From Wolinella succinogenes DSM 1740 (GTDB taxonomy: Bacteria; Campylobacterota; Campylobacteria; Campylobacterales; Helicobacteraceae), in the NCBI RefSeq assembly GCF_000196135.1, contig NC_005090.1, forward strand, positions 1,684,001 to 1,748,000: DNA of 64,000 nt, given 5' to 3'. The notes below the pieces were generated by a model. It had not been told where the DNA came from. It saw nothing but the letters and a program-made list of their open reading frames with translations, and ran no database searches. Positions within the stretch are counted from its first letter, which is position 1; each line of letters starts with the position of its first letter. The translations under genes were made by a program, and so were the position numbers. Below, in pieces: positions 45,924 to 55,368 of the stretch.

Positions 45924-47393
45924 CTATTGTTTTATTATCGACTTGACGCTCTCATCAAGGAGAAAAGTCAAGGAATCAAACTGCCAAACCCCAAAGGCGA
46001 CAACCAAAAAGGCGAGCAGAATCAAAGGGAGATTCTCCCCTAGCTTCATTTCACTCCCATGCACCACCTCCCCCTCGACCTTGCCAAAAGTGGCGAGGAA
46101 AAAGTGAGAGAAGTCCGCGATAAAGATGATGGCAAGCGCCACAGCAAAGATCGCCATCAAGAAATAAGCCTCTTTTAAAGCCGCCGCTTTGAAGATCAAA
46201 AACTCACTCACAAAGATCGCAAATCCGGGAACCCCGACTAGCGAACAGATGGCGATTCCAAAAAGGATAGTCGTTAGCGGGGCGATGCGAATCATGCCCC
46301 CCATTTTGGTCATATCTTTGGTTCCATAAACCCTGGCGATGTTACCTGTGGAGCAGAAGGCGAGCGCCTTAGTGAAAGAGTGCGCCACACAGTGAAAGAG
46401 TGCCGCAAAAAGCCCGATGGCTCCGCCCACGCCAAGCCCAAAGGCGATCACACCCATATGGGCGATAGAGTGATAGGCGAACATTCGCTTCACATTGTGC
46501 TGGCGAATCAAGAAAAAGGCCGAGACAAAGAGGGTCAAAGTGCCGCTTATAAGCATCACCGATTCGACAAAGTCAAAGCCAATTCCATTGGCCACAATCG
46601 CATAGAATCGAATTAATCCCAGCATGGCGCACTTCAAAAGGACTCCTGAGAGCAGAGCTGAGGTGGGCGCAGGCCCCTCGGCGTGAACATCGGGTAGCCA
46701 TGTATGCGTGGGGGCTAGCCCCGCCTTGGTACCAAAACCGATGAGCGCGAAGATAAAGACCAGCTTGAGCGCCATCGAATCGACCTCTTTAGCCCCCGCC
46801 AAAAGATTGGTGTAGAGCATCGCCTCGCCTTGAATATGGTCATGCGCAGCGGCATAGAGCAAGATGGTCGCATAGAGCGCAAAAGCAAGCCCGATACTGC
46901 ACAAGACGATGTATTTATATCCGCTCTCCGTGGACTTCTTGTCCTTCTTGACCGCCACAAGGAAGACCGATGCCAAAGTTGTGGCTTCAATCGCCGCCCA
47001 CATGAAGGCGATGTTGTTACAGATGACGCTGAGGCTCATCGTCCATGTGAAGATAAAGCTAAGCGCAAAGTAGTTTTTCGCCTCTTTGGGAGTAATATGC
47101 CCCTCCTCCAGCTCCCACTTCAAGTAGGTGGTCGCATAAACATTGACCAACAATCCCGTAATGGCGATGAGCGATAGAAAGATTGCCCCTAGAGAATCAA
47201 GAAAGAGAAAATGATCAAAGGCACTCAACTCATTCCCGCGCACCACTTCTCCCACCGCTAGAAGGAGAATCGATGAAACCACCAAGCTTAGGAGGATATG
47301 GAGTTTGGATAAAAATTTGAACCAAACAGGCATGACAAACATGAGCGCGCCACAAAGAAGCGGCACGATAAGAATCAACGAAAGAGTCTCCAT
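45924..47393 (-). CDS. hyfF: Hydrogenase membrane subunit HyfF (NuoL/M/N-like)
   Basis: A 489-residue membrane subunit of the proton-pump family with about 14 helices; GTKAGLAPTHTWLPDVHAEG (TM7 lysine) and ALLSGVLLKCAMLGLIRFYA, HNVKRMFAYHSIAHMGVI. Co-directional with hyfE upstream (1 base apart). Confidence 0.9.
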   Translation of the reverse strand: METLSLILIVPLLCGALMFVMPVWFKFLSKLHILLSLVVSSILLLAVGEVVRGNELSAFDHFLFLDSLGAIFLSLIAITGLLVNVYATTYLKWELEEGHITPKEAKNYFALSFIFTWTMSLSVICNNIAFMWAAIEATTLASVFLVAVKKDKKSTESGYKYIVLCSIGLAFALYATILLYAAAHDHIQGEAMLYTNLLAGAKEVDSMALKLVFIFALIGFGTKAGLAPTHTWLPDVHAEGPAPTSALLSGVLLKCAMLGLIRFYAIVANGIGFDFVESVMLISGTLTLFVSAFFLIRQHNVKRMFAYHSIAHMGVIAFGLGVGGAIGLFAALFHCVAHSFTKALAFCSTGNIARVYGTKDMTKMGGMIRIAPLTTILFGIAICSLVGVPGFAIFVSEFLIFKAAALKEAYFLMAIFAVALAIIFIADFSHFFLATFGKVEGEVVHGSEMKLGENLPLILLAFLVVAFGVWQFDSLTFLLDESVKSIIKQ

Positions 47394-47394
47394 T

Positions 47395-48042
47395 TTATCC
47401 CCTTAAATTTATCGCTTTGGAAGTGTCAAGGCTCTCATAAGCGCTGTAGAATCGCTTCGCCAAAACTCCCATGATAATCACCGCAAAAATAGCATCCGTC
47501 AAAATACCCACCTCGACCAGCTCATGAGAGTTGTAGGCCATAAGGGCAAGACTTAGATGGATTCCATTCTCAAACAGGCAATAGGAGAGAATCTGCTTCA
47601 AAAAGGAGTTTCTCAAAACAAAGCCAAAAATCCCCATCATAAAAATGAACGAAGCAGCAAAGAGCGGCAAGGGGTCTTGGAAGATAGAGAAGTGGACAAA
47701 GACCTTATAGAACATCATCGCCACCGCCAGTGAAAAACTAAGCGCCACCACAGGCGAGATAAAGAATCCCCCCACAGGCTCATGCTCATAGACCACCCCA
47801 AGCTTATCCGCCAACTTCCACAAAAAGAGGGGGACAAAAACCACCTTCATTACAAAGGCCGTGAAAGACCAGATGAGAAGCTCATGCGCATCGTATTTGA
47901 AATGCAGCATCAAAAAGACGCTCACCAAAAGAAGCGTCTGAAGCGCATACGCCGCAATACTCCAGCGATACTGCCTAAAGGCAAAGACCGCCAAAGAGGT
48001 TCCCATCATCAAAACCGTCACTAGATCAATCAAAAGTTCCAT
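47395..48042 (-). CDS. hyfE: Hydrogenase membrane subunit HyfE (NuoK-like)
   Basis: A 215-residue membrane protein with about seven helices, longer than NuoK as usual for HyfE; KQILSYCLFENGIHLSLALM is the NuoK-type signature. Start ATG 48042 chosen (RBS GGGG 6 bases before); an in-frame TTG at 48054 is less likely. It slightly overlaps hyfC's end or is adjacent to it. Confidence 0.88.
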   Translation of the reverse strand: MELLIDLVTVLMMGTSLAVFAFRQYRWSIAAYALQTLLLVSVFLMLHFKYDAHELLIWSFTAFVMKVVFVPLFLWKLADKLGVVYEHEPVGGFFISPVVALSFSLAVAMMFYKVFVHFSIFQDPLPLFAASFIFMMGIFGFVLRNSFLKQILSYCLFENGIHLSLALMAYNSHELVEVGILTDAIFAVIIMGVLAKRFYSAYESLDTSKAINLRG

Positions 48043-48043
48043 A

Positions 48044-48961
48044 TCACACCCCAATCACATAAAGCATTAGCGCAAGGCAGGCAATACTAAAGGGAAAGAG
48101 CATCGTGATTCTCACCCCTTTGTTCATGGTGAATCGAGGTCCAAAGTTATCGATAAACACCGCCAAGACATAGAGCACCCCAACCTCCACTAAGAAGAGC
48201 AGAAGCGACAAGATAGAGTGCCCCATCCCCCAAGGCTCAAACACAATCAAAAAAAATCCGAGCATCGAAAACTGCTTGAGCATCAGCGCCATATCAATGA
48301 TGGCAAGGTCTTTACCGCAATACTCGCCCAATACCCCCTCTTGGAGCTCCTGCTCCGCCTCGGCTAGGTCGTAGGGTTTGCGTGCCGTTTCGACATACAT
48401 CACCCAAAGAAAAGCAGTCGAAGCGATGGCGTAAGAGGGAATCAAATAGCCATACTCTCCCGCTCTCACCGCCTCAACAATCACAGGAAGATTGGAGTTC
48501 CCCGCCCCTAGCATCACCACCACCAAAGAGATGATGATCACCGCCTCACTATAAAATCCGATGGTCGCCTCTCGGCTTGAACCCACGCCCGCAAAGGGGT
48601 TGGCAGTGTCAAAGCCCGCAATGATAAAGACAAATCGAAAGAGCGCACTGAGGTAGAGCAGCACAAAAATATCAGAGATTCCCGCCAAAGGAGAATCGAC
48701 GCCATAGGTGATAGGCAATAGACAGAACATCGCCGCCGCACTCACAAAAAGCAGATAGGGCGAGAGCGTGTAGATGAAACTCGTGCTATGAGACTTGGTT
48801 CTTCCTCGCTTAAGAAGCTTGAAGAGGTCTCGATAGGTTTGAAAGATGCTTGGCCCCACGCGGGATTGGAATCTCGCCCTTAGCTTTCTCGCCATCCCAT
48901 CAAAAAGCGGAGCGACCATCAAAGCCGCTATCAGTTGTAAAAGTAGATAAAAGAAGCTCAT
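48044..48961 (-). CDS. hyfC: Hydrogenase membrane subunit HyfC (NuoH-like)
   Basis: A 305-residue NuoH-like anchor subunit. KLRARFQSRVGPSIFQTYRD, ANPFAGVGSSREATIGFYSE, and RKPYDLAEAEQELQEGVLGE (quinone-site-like acidic loop) are typical. ATG 48961 with GAGG five bases before is preferred over the longer open frame, which would run further into hyfB. Confidence 0.9.
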   Translation of the reverse strand: MSFFYLLLQLIAALMVAPLFDGMARKLRARFQSRVGPSIFQTYRDLFKLLKRGRTKSHSTSFIYTLSPYLLFVSAAAMFCLLPITYGVDSPLAGISDIFVLLYLSALFRFVFIIAGFDTANPFAGVGSSREATIGFYSEAVIIISLVVVMLGAGNSNLPVIVEAVRAGEYGYLIPSYAIASTAFLWVMYVETARKPYDLAEAEQELQEGVLGEYCGKDLAIIDMALMLKQFSMLGFFLIVFEPWGMGHSILSLLLFLVEVGVLYVLAVFIDNFGPRFTMNKGVRITMLFPFSIACLALMLYVIGV

Positions 48962-48968
48962 GGTGTCC

Positions 48969-50909
48969 TCACAGATGGTAATAACCAAAAATCAGCACTA
49001 GGCAAAGATAGACCAAAATATAACCCGCATAGAGATTCGTTCGACCGTTTTGGAAAATTCCAATCTTATCAGCCGCCTCCATCACCCAGCTAATCACAGG
49101 CTCATAGAGTCGATCCCAGAAGAGATCGCGAGCTTTTTTCTTATAGGTCACCCTAGAGAAGTAGCCCTCCATTTTGCTCTCACTCTCATACCTCAACAAG
49201 AATCGAAGTGCACGGCGAATATCGCCCGTGAAGGCATTGGAGCCAATCTGCATGTTTTTGTTATAGATAAATCCGCACGCCCAAGGCTCGGTGACTCGAA
49301 TGGGGGCGTGATTGGCCTTGGTGATGTAGAGCAAGACAAAAGGCACCACCGCACACAAAAGCATCACTAACACCACCAAAGGCATGGAGAGGGTGCTTGC
49401 ATCCTCGGCATTGGCCGTAGGAATATAGCTCGCCACCATCGTTGAGAGCAGAGAGACCACCTCGCCCATAAAGATTCCAAGTCCCACACAGAGACTCGCC
49501 AAAAAGGCCAAAGGCCACAATCTGATACTAGAGACCTCTTGGATTCCCTCATAGATTGCCTCATCCCTTGGGAGTCCCAAAAAGAGTGCCCCATAAGCTT
49601 TGGAAAAAGCCATGATCGCCAAGGCTCCACCCACAGCCAATGCAATGATGCCAAAGGTAAAGAAGAGACGAGGAGCAATCCCCTCCTCTACGCCTCCTTG
49701 AAGCATCGCCTGATAGGTGACCCACTCACTAGCAAAGCCATTGAGCGGAGGAAGTGCGCCAATGGCGAGCACCGCCACAAGAAAGAGGATAGAGGTGAAA
49801 GGCATCTTTTTGTGAATCCCCCCCAAAGAATCCATCTCTTTGGAGCCTGTGGCTGTGTAGAGATTGCCGCTTAGCATGAAAAGGAGCGATTTAAAGAGCG
49901 CATGGTTGAGGATATGAAAGAGCGCCGCGACAAAACCAAGCAGCGCTACAACAGGAAGATTCTCCCCTATTCCATAAAAAGCCGCTCCTAGTCCCAAAAA
50001 GATAATGCCCACATTCTCGCAAGAGCTATAGGCGATTGCAGCCTTATAATCATTGGCAACCACCGCATAAAGCACCCCAAAAAGAACGCTAAGTCCCCCA
50101 AAAAGGAGGAGGATATATCCAAAAGTGCTCGAGAGCGGGAGCAGGAGTGAAAACTTGATGAAGGCAAAAAGCGCCACCTTGATCATCACCCCACTCATAA
50201 GCGCTGAGGCATTTGAAGGGCATTGACCATAAGCCAAAGGAAGCCAAACATGAAAGGGAAACATCCCCGCCTTTGACCCAAGCCCCACCAATAGCAGCAA
50301 AAAGAGTGCGATACTCGCCCCCTCGCTAATATCCAGCCGTCCAAACTCGCTAAATTCAAAGCTACCCGCCAAACTTGCCATTACCAAAAGGGCGACCATT
50401 AGGCAGAAAGCTCCTAGTTGGGCGATTCCTAGATAGATCATCGCCTTTTTGGAGGCACCTTCGCCATCATTGATTAGAATCAAGAGGGCTGAGATGAGCG
50501 TCATCACCTCCCAAAGCAACATGAAAGAGAAGACCCCATCACTCGCCACCACAAGCAGCATGGAGAGGATGAAGGCATTCATAAGAGAGGCAAAGGCTGC
50601 TAGATTCGCCTTTTTTTCATAGAATCGAGCATAATCAAGGCTAAAGAGCGAGACCGCAAACGCCACCACCGAGATTAAGAAGCTAAAGAGCATCCCCAAG
50701 GAATCAAGCCTAAAAGTGGGCGCACTGATGAAGCTTCCAGGGAGTTTCCACACCAGCGTCTCCCCTAGATGAGAAAAGAAGAAGATCGCCGCATAAAGTG
50801 AAAATAGACTCGCGAGTGCAAATCCCAATCTATGCGCCCAAAGAGGCTTCTTATAGAGCGCGATAGAGAGGAGAGAGGCGAGCAGAAAGAGAGTGTAGAT
50901 CGTTTCCAT
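48969..50909 (-). CDS. hyfB: Hydrogenase membrane subunit HyfB (NuoL-like)
   Basis: A 646-residue proton-channel subunit with about 14 or more helices: LLWEVMTLISALLILIND (TM5 Glu), GLGSKAGMFPFHVWLPLAYG (TM7 Lys), NDYKAAIAYSSCENVGIIFL, NHALFKSLLFMLSGNLY. The C-terminal part has a soluble segment (YESESKMEGYFSRVTYKKKA) then a last helix. It abuts hyfA. Confidence 0.92.
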   Translation of the reverse strand: METIYTLFLLASLLSIALYKKPLWAHRLGFALASLFSLYAAIFFFSHLGETLVWKLPGSFISAPTFRLDSLGMLFSFLISVVAFAVSLFSLDYARFYEKKANLAAFASLMNAFILSMLLVVASDGVFSFMLLWEVMTLISALLILINDGEGASKKAMIYLGIAQLGAFCLMVALLVMASLAGSFEFSEFGRLDISEGASIALFLLLLVGLGSKAGMFPFHVWLPLAYGQCPSNASALMSGVMIKVALFAFIKFSLLLPLSSTFGYILLLFGGLSVLFGVLYAVVANDYKAAIAYSSCENVGIIFLGLGAAFYGIGENLPVVALLGFVAALFHILNHALFKSLLFMLSGNLYTATGSKEMDSLGGIHKKMPFTSILFLVAVLAIGALPPLNGFASEWVTYQAMLQGGVEEGIAPRLFFTFGIIALAVGGALAIMAFSKAYGALFLGLPRDEAIYEGIQEVSSIRLWPLAFLASLCVGLGIFMGEVVSLLSTMVASYIPTANAEDASTLSMPLVVLVMLLCAVVPFVLLYITKANHAPIRVTEPWACGFIYNKNMQIGSNAFTGDIRRALRFLLRYESESKMEGYFSRVTYKKKARDLFWDRLYEPVISWVMEAADKIGIFQNGRTNLYAGYILVYLCLVLIFGYYHL

Positions 50910-51559
50910 TAGGCTTCTCCTTGGTTAGATTGCGGAGTCTCAGGTGAATCGGGGCTTGGCTCCTTGGGCTTTTTGAGCACAGGAGCGGGAATATTCAAAA
51001 ACTCCACTTCAGGGGCGATTTTTTTCAAAAAGGGAGTCATATCGGCTTTGAGTTTTTTGCCAAACTTGCACTCCATCAAGATGGGATCCACCATCAAAAG
51101 CGCCCCTTTAGGACAAGAATCAATACACGCTGGCCCCTCTTGGGCGCCATGACAGAGATCGCACTTGATGGCAATACTTTTAAGACCACTCACGCATCCC
51201 GCCTCTAGATTCCTCTCAAATTCCCCCACGATGGAGGGAGGAACCTCCGCCTCAATCACAACCGCTCCATAAGGACAGGCGATGGTGCAGAGCTTACAGC
51301 CAATACAGATCTCTTCACAAAGCTCGACGGTTTGATTGGAGATTCGCAAAGCACCTGTGGGGCAGACATTTGCGCAGGGTGCATCATCGCATTGGCGACA
51401 CTGATTGGGCATCTTGCCACTCTCTAGCGAGAGAACATCCAAACGACTCTTGGCCAATTTCCCCCGTTTATAGGCCTGTTTGATACACGCCTTCATGCAG
51501 GCGTTACAGGCGACACAAAGCTCTGGATTGGTGATAACAAACTTATGAACTTTCGACAT
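50909..51559 (-). CDS. hyfA: Four-cluster ferredoxin HyfA/HydN-like
   Basis: A 216-residue iron-sulfur protein with four [4Fe-4S] motifs: CVACNACMKACIK, CRQCDDAPCANVCPTGAL, CIGCKLCTIACPYGAV, CDLCHGAQEGPACIDSCPKG. HydN/HyfA proteins carry electrons to the hydrogenase. It heads the hyf operon with RBS GGGGG eight bases before the ATG and a leader with a predicted strong hairpin. The C-terminal 40 residues are proline-rich. Confidence 0.92.
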   Translation of the reverse strand: MSKVHKFVITNPELCVACNACMKACIKQAYKRGKLAKSRLDVLSLESGKMPNQCRQCDDAPCANVCPTGALRISNQTVELCEEICIGCKLCTIACPYGAVVIEAEVPPSIVGEFERNLEAGCVSGLKSIAIKCDLCHGAQEGPACIDSCPKGALLMVDPILMECKFGKKLKADMTPFLKKIAPEVEFLNIPAPVLKKPKEPSPDSPETPQSNQGEA

Positions 51560-51584
51560 GGGCTAATCCCCCTGCAGTTTTTGT

Positions 51585-51649
51585 GGCCTTTGGCCAACTT
51601 GAGCAGGAATCAAAGGCGACCGCTCGCCCTCCTTGTGACTCCAACGCTC
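51585..51649 (-). promoter_or_regulatory. Structured leader upstream of hyfA
   Basis: On the minus strand, GAGC...GCTC (ends at 51649 and 51601) closes a long stem: GGAGTCA with TGATTCC, CAAGG with CCTTTG, GGCGA with TCGCC around a GCGG loop; this is followed by GGCCAAAGGCC (51595-51585) before the RBS. A -10 candidate TATCAT lies at 51657-51652 just upstream, so the hairpin would begin the mRNA. A molybdenum/tungsten cofactor riboswitch (Moco/Tuco motif, RF01055) would fit the context, but I cannot confirm the consensus by eye. Confidence 0.4.
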
Positions 51650-51666
51650 AAATGATACGCCATTTT

Positions 51667-51722
51667 CATAGCGTGAAAATAGCTTGATGATAAGTTATCA
51701 CCTCTGCTATTTTCGTGCTATG
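51667..51722. promoter_or_regulatory. Long dyad between hyf operon and AOR gene
   Basis: Arms CATAGCGTGAAAATAGC (51667-51683) and GCTATTTTCGTGCTATG (51706-51722) match as inverted repeats at 15 of 17 positions; in the middle sits the perfect palindrome GATAAGTTATC (51689-51699), sharing the same centre. It ends 8 bases before the TATACT -10 of the AOR gene and is near the hyf-side -10, so it is likely an operator for both divergent units. The regulator is not in the window. Confidence 0.7.
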
Positions 51723-51727
51723 AACTT

Positions 51728-51740
51728 GCTATACTATAGC
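51728..51740 (+). promoter_or_regulatory. AOR promoter -10 within a palindrome
   Basis: GCTATACTATAGC is a perfect odd palindrome containing TATACT (51730-51735). It lies 35-47 bases before the AOR ATG at 51775. It could serve as -10 and a second binding site. Confidence 0.5.
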
Positions 51741-51774
51741 TAGTGTGTTACTAAAAACTGATAAGGAGAACATC

Positions 51775-53511
51775 ATGTTAGACAAAATCTACCGCGTCAA
51801 TATGACGACTATGGATTTTTCTATAGAAGAGGCACCCGCTGAGTGGATGGGGCTTGGCGGTCGAGGTCTTACTTCAACCATTGTTGCAGCCGAAGTTGAC
51901 CCTGAGTGTCATCCTCTAGGACCCAACAACAAACTCGTCTTTGCTCCGGGTATGCTCTCAGGCACAAGCGCTGCTAACAGTGGCAGGAACTCCTGTGGAG
52001 CCAAAAGCCCGCTTACAGGCGGAATCAAAGAATCCAATGTCGGTGGAACCAGCGCAGCGATCATGGCCAAACTAGGCGTCAAAGCGCTCATCATCGAAGG
52101 AATGCCTAAAGAAGGGGCACCTTTTTACCATCTGCACATCACAAAAGAGAAGGTCGAATTCTTCCCTGTACCCGAACTTGTAGGCAAAAACAACTACGAA
52201 GTGCTCGATTATATGCTTGAGAAATATCACAAAAAAGTGGCGGTGATGAGCATCGGGACTCCCGGAGAGATGCGCATGAATCTCGCCAACATCTCCGTCA
52301 AAGATCCCGGAGGCAAGCTACGAAGCCACGGTCGAGGCGGCATGGGTGCAGTGATGGGCTCTAAGAAGGTCAAATGCATCACCGTGGATGCTGAGAGCTA
52401 CAATGAGATCACTCTCGCCAATCCTGAAAAATTCAAAGAGGCGAGCAAAATTTTCACCAAAACCCTCCAAGAGAATCCCATCAGCGGCCAAGGCCTACCC
52501 GCCTTTGGAACCAATGTCCTTGTCAATATTCTTAATGAAGCAGGGGGGCTTCCCACGCGAAACTTCAGAGAGGGTCGATGGGAATTTGCCGAGAATATCT
52601 GCGGTGAGACAATGGCAGAAAATATCAAGGCTCGCGGCGGAAAGACCACGCATGGATGCCACGCAGGATGCGTGATTCAGTGTTCCCAAATCTATAACGA
52701 TGCGGATGGAAACTACCTCACTTCAGGCTTTGAGTATGAGACTATTTGGGCGTTTGGCTCCAATGCAGGAATCCAAGACTTAGACCAAATCGCCAAAATC
52801 GATGCACTCATGGATGATCTTGGGGTCGATTCGATTGAAACAGGGGTCACCCTAGGCATCGCCGTGGATGCGGGAATCGTCAATTATGGCGATGGAGAGA
52901 AGATTTATGACCTCATCAAAAACGATATTGCCAAAGGAACTCCTTTGGGCAGAATCTTAGGGGGCGGAACCCATCTTGTCGGGAAGCTCTATGGCTTAGT
53001 GCGCGTTCCGACCGTCAAAGGACAAGGGATGCCCGCCTATGAGCCCCGCGCTGTCAAAGGACAAGGGGTCACCTACGCCACCTCCACAATGGGTGCTGAC
53101 CACACCGCTGGCTATGCGGTCGCGACCAACATCCTTAATAGCGGTGGTTATGTCGATCCACTCAAAAAAGAGGGTCAAATCATCCTCTCTCGTAACCTCC
53201 AAATCGCCACCGCCGCGGTGGATAGCACAGGTATGTGTATCTTTGTCGCCTTCCCTTTGCTCGATGACCCAAAATCACTAACCGCGCTAGTGGATATGAT
53301 CAACGCGCGCTTTGGCACCTCCCTCACAGGAGATGATGTCACCAATCTAGGAATGAAAATCCTAAAGACCGAGCGCGCCTTCAACCTCAAAGCAGGTCTC
53401 ACCCCCTCAGATGATCGCCTGCCTGAATTCATGAAATACGAAAGCCTCCCTCCCCATAATGTCGTGTGGGATTTCACCAACGAGGAGCTCGATTCCTTTT
53501 GGGATTTCTAG
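51775..53511 (+). CDS. aor: Aldehyde:ferredoxin oxidoreductase (tungsten type)
   Basis: A 578-residue enzyme oxidising aldehydes to acids with ferredoxin, using tungsten bis-pterin. Features: WMGLGGRGLTSTIVAAEVDP, FAPGMLSGTSAANSGR, cluster motif HGCHAGCVIQC (Cys295, 298, 302) and the fourth ligand candidate Cys488 in DSTGMCIF, pterin loops GFEYETIWAFGSNAGI and DDLGVDSIETGV. ATG 51775 follows AAGGAG; a longer open frame starts at 51745. It is monocistronic with a strong terminator. Divergent to the hyf operon. Confidence 0.93.
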   Translation: MLDKIYRVNMTTMDFSIEEAPAEWMGLGGRGLTSTIVAAEVDPECHPLGPNNKLVFAPGMLSGTSAANSGRNSCGAKSPLTGGIKESNVGGTSAAIMAKLGVKALIIEGMPKEGAPFYHLHITKEKVEFFPVPELVGKNNYEVLDYMLEKYHKKVAVMSIGTPGEMRMNLANISVKDPGGKLRSHGRGGMGAVMGSKKVKCITVDAESYNEITLANPEKFKEASKIFTKTLQENPISGQGLPAFGTNVLVNILNEAGGLPTRNFREGRWEFAENICGETMAENIKARGGKTTHGCHAGCVIQCSQIYNDADGNYLTSGFEYETIWAFGSNAGIQDLDQIAKIDALMDDLGVDSIETGVTLGIAVDAGIVNYGDGEKIYDLIKNDIAKGTPLGRILGGGTHLVGKLYGLVRVPTVKGQGMPAYEPRAVKGQGVTYATSTMGADHTAGYAVATNILNSGGYVDPLKKEGQIILSRNLQIATAAVDSTGMCIFVAFPLLDDPKSLTALVDMINARFGTSLTGDDVTNLGMKILKTERAFNLKAGLTPSDDRLPEFMKYESLPPHNVVWDFTNEELDSFWDF

Positions 53512-53521
53512 CCCTCTCCCA

Positions 53522-53562
53522 GCCCCAAGAGGAGTCTCCCTCCCTCTTCTTGGGGCCCTTTT
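53522..53562 (+). terminator. Strong terminator after the AOR gene
   Basis: GCCCCAAGA (53522-53530) pairs with TCTTGGGGC (53548-53556), reinforced by inner GGAG/CTC pairs, then CCTTTT. It separates AOR from the convergent chemoreceptor whose stop is at 53561, and may work on both strands. Confidence 0.8.
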
Positions 53563-55219
53563 AGAATCGACTCTTCTTTGCCTCTTCAACCAAAGAATCC
53601 GCTCTCTGCGCCACCCCTTGAGCAATCGAATCGGTCTGCTCAGCGATAGCAGCGTTTTGTTGCGTCACACTATCGAGTTGAGCAATCGCCTCGTTGATTT
53701 GGGAGATTCCCTGTGCCTGTTCTTTGACGCTCTCGCTCATCTCATTGATGGACTGCACTAGAACATTGGTGTTAGCATCAATCTCTCCGAGGCTCTTTTG
53801 GGTGCGCTCCGCAAGCTTTCTCACCTCATCGGCCACTACAGCAAAACCCCTTCCATGCTCCCCTGCCCTAGCGGCTTCAATCGCAGCATTAAGAGCCAAG
53901 AGATTGGTCTGGTCCGCAATATCGCGGATGATTCCGATCACATTTTTAATCTCTTCGGTCTGTGCGACCACCTCTCCTGATCGCATACTCATCTGTTGCA
54001 TGGAGCTAGTCAGCTCTTCAATCGCTGCGGCACTCTCTTCTAGACTAGCGGCCTGCTCGCTGGAGCCTTGGCTTAGCTCCTGCATCGAATGTTTAAGGCT
54101 TTGGCTCTCGCTTTGGAGGGATTCTCCGCTCTGCAATGAGTGGTGCAACATTTGACTGATCGTCTCCCCTAGGTAGTTCACCCCTCGGGTAAGCAAAAGA
54201 AGCTGTCCTTCAATCGCCCCTGATTCGATTCGCTTGGTGAAGTCATTTTTGGAGAAGGTTTGGAGCACCTCTAAAATAGTCGTGATTTGAGCATAAAGTC
54301 CGCGAAGCATACCATTGAGCACCCCTCTTAGCTCAACAAGCTGAGGATTGTTGGGTATGGCGGAAATCTGAAGGTCAAAATATCCTCGCTTCACCCCATT
54401 GGCCACTTCAAGCGATTCTTTGAGTGCCTTAGCATCTTGGATAAGCCCCTCCTTGATACGCTCCACTCCGCCATTGATCATGCTAGCCATCTCCCCAAAT
54501 TCATCCTTGGAGTTAAGCTTAATAGCTTCAACATCGCTCTTTTCGTTTCTCAAAAAGGCAAAAAAGGAGGTGAGCCCCTCAGTGATCACTCCTAGGGAGC
54601 AGAGAATGTTGCGAGTGATAAAAAGCAGAAGCAGACAGGCGAAAATGGAACTTGCGGCAATGATTCCAAGGGTTTGAAGTGCTGCTTGATCCAGACGCCC
54701 AAAACTTCGCTCCATCTGCCCCTTGCTCCACTTGTCCATATCTTGTGTGAGCTCATTGAAGAGAACAGCACTCTCAGCCGTGATTCTCTGTAGAGTTTTT
54801 CCCTCGGGAGTTTGAGCAAAATCCTCTTGATTGATGGCTTTTTGATGCTTGATCATAATCTCCCATCTAGGACGATTAAGCTCGCGCCACTTCTGAATCT
54901 TCTCCACAATGGCTCTCTGCTGATCCCTTGACCCTTGAGTCACAAGCATCATTCTAACTTTCTCTAGTCGAGCCAACGATTCATCAAGACTCTCTTCATA
55001 CATCTTCTTAAAATCATCGCGAAAAAGGAGCTGATAGCCTCGGATTCCGCTCATGGCGCGCTCTAAATCGGTGTTGGTGTGACCCAAAAGTTCAAATCGC
55101 TGAGCCACCCCCTTGGCAGTGTTAGCGGCTTGGTAAAACGACCAGCCCAAAAAAACAAAAATAGAAACCAATACCAAAGCAAAGAGATAAAGTTTTGCTT
55201 TAACCGATAAATTTATCAT
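53561..55219 (-). CDS. Methyl-accepting chemotaxis protein
   Basis: A 552-residue receptor: helix about 7-28, periplasmic helical-bundle sensor (about 30-190; 4HB-like), second helix about 190-205 ([20 protein letters not shown]), HAMP-like linker, and signalling domain with the hairpin tip [20 protein letters not shown] then [20 protein letters not shown]. Ligand unknown. No C-terminal receptor pentapeptide is seen. Confidence 0.93.
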   Translation of the reverse strand: MINLSVKAKLYLFALVLVSIFVFLGWSFYQAANTAKGVAQRFELLGHTNTDLERAMSGIRGYQLLFRDDFKKMYEESLDESLARLEKVRMMLVTQGSRDQQRAIVEKIQKWRELNRPRWEIMIKHQKAINQEDFAQTPEGKTLQRITAESAVLFNELTQDMDKWSKGQMERSFGRLDQAALQTLGIIAASSIFACLLLLFITRNILCSLGVITEGLTSFFAFLRNEKSDVEAIKLNSKDEFGEMASMINGGVERIKEGLIQDAKALKESLEVANGVKRGYFDLQISAIPNNPQLVELRGVLNGMLRGLYAQITTILEVLQTFSKNDFTKRIESGAIEGQLLLLTRGVNYLGETISQMLHHSLQSGESLQSESQSLKHSMQELSQGSSEQAASLEESAAAIEELTSSMQQMSMRSGEVVAQTEEIKNVIGIIRDIADQTNLLALNAAIEAARAGEHGRGFAVVADEVRKLAERTQKSLGEIDANTNVLVQSINEMSESVKEQAQGISQINEAIAQLDSVTQQNAAIAEQTDSIAQGVAQRADSLVEEAKKSRF

Positions 55220-55311
55220 ACTCCCTCCTTCTCGCGATTTGATAAGAATCTATATTCTTTCATCATTGAGAATTCTATATGAGTTATGAGAAAAAATCAA
55301 TAGGGAAGAAT

Positions 55312-55340
55312 CCCCCTTGGAATCGAAATCCCAAGAGGGG
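55312..55340 (-). terminator. Hairpin after sodB
   Basis: CCCCTCTTGG and CCAAGGGGG (minus strand) form a stem with a 10-base loop, downstream of the sodB stop. The following tract is moderately T-rich, so a terminator is plausible. Confidence 0.5.
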
Positions 55341-55368
55341 AGAAGATAAAAAGGAGAGTCTTTAGAGG

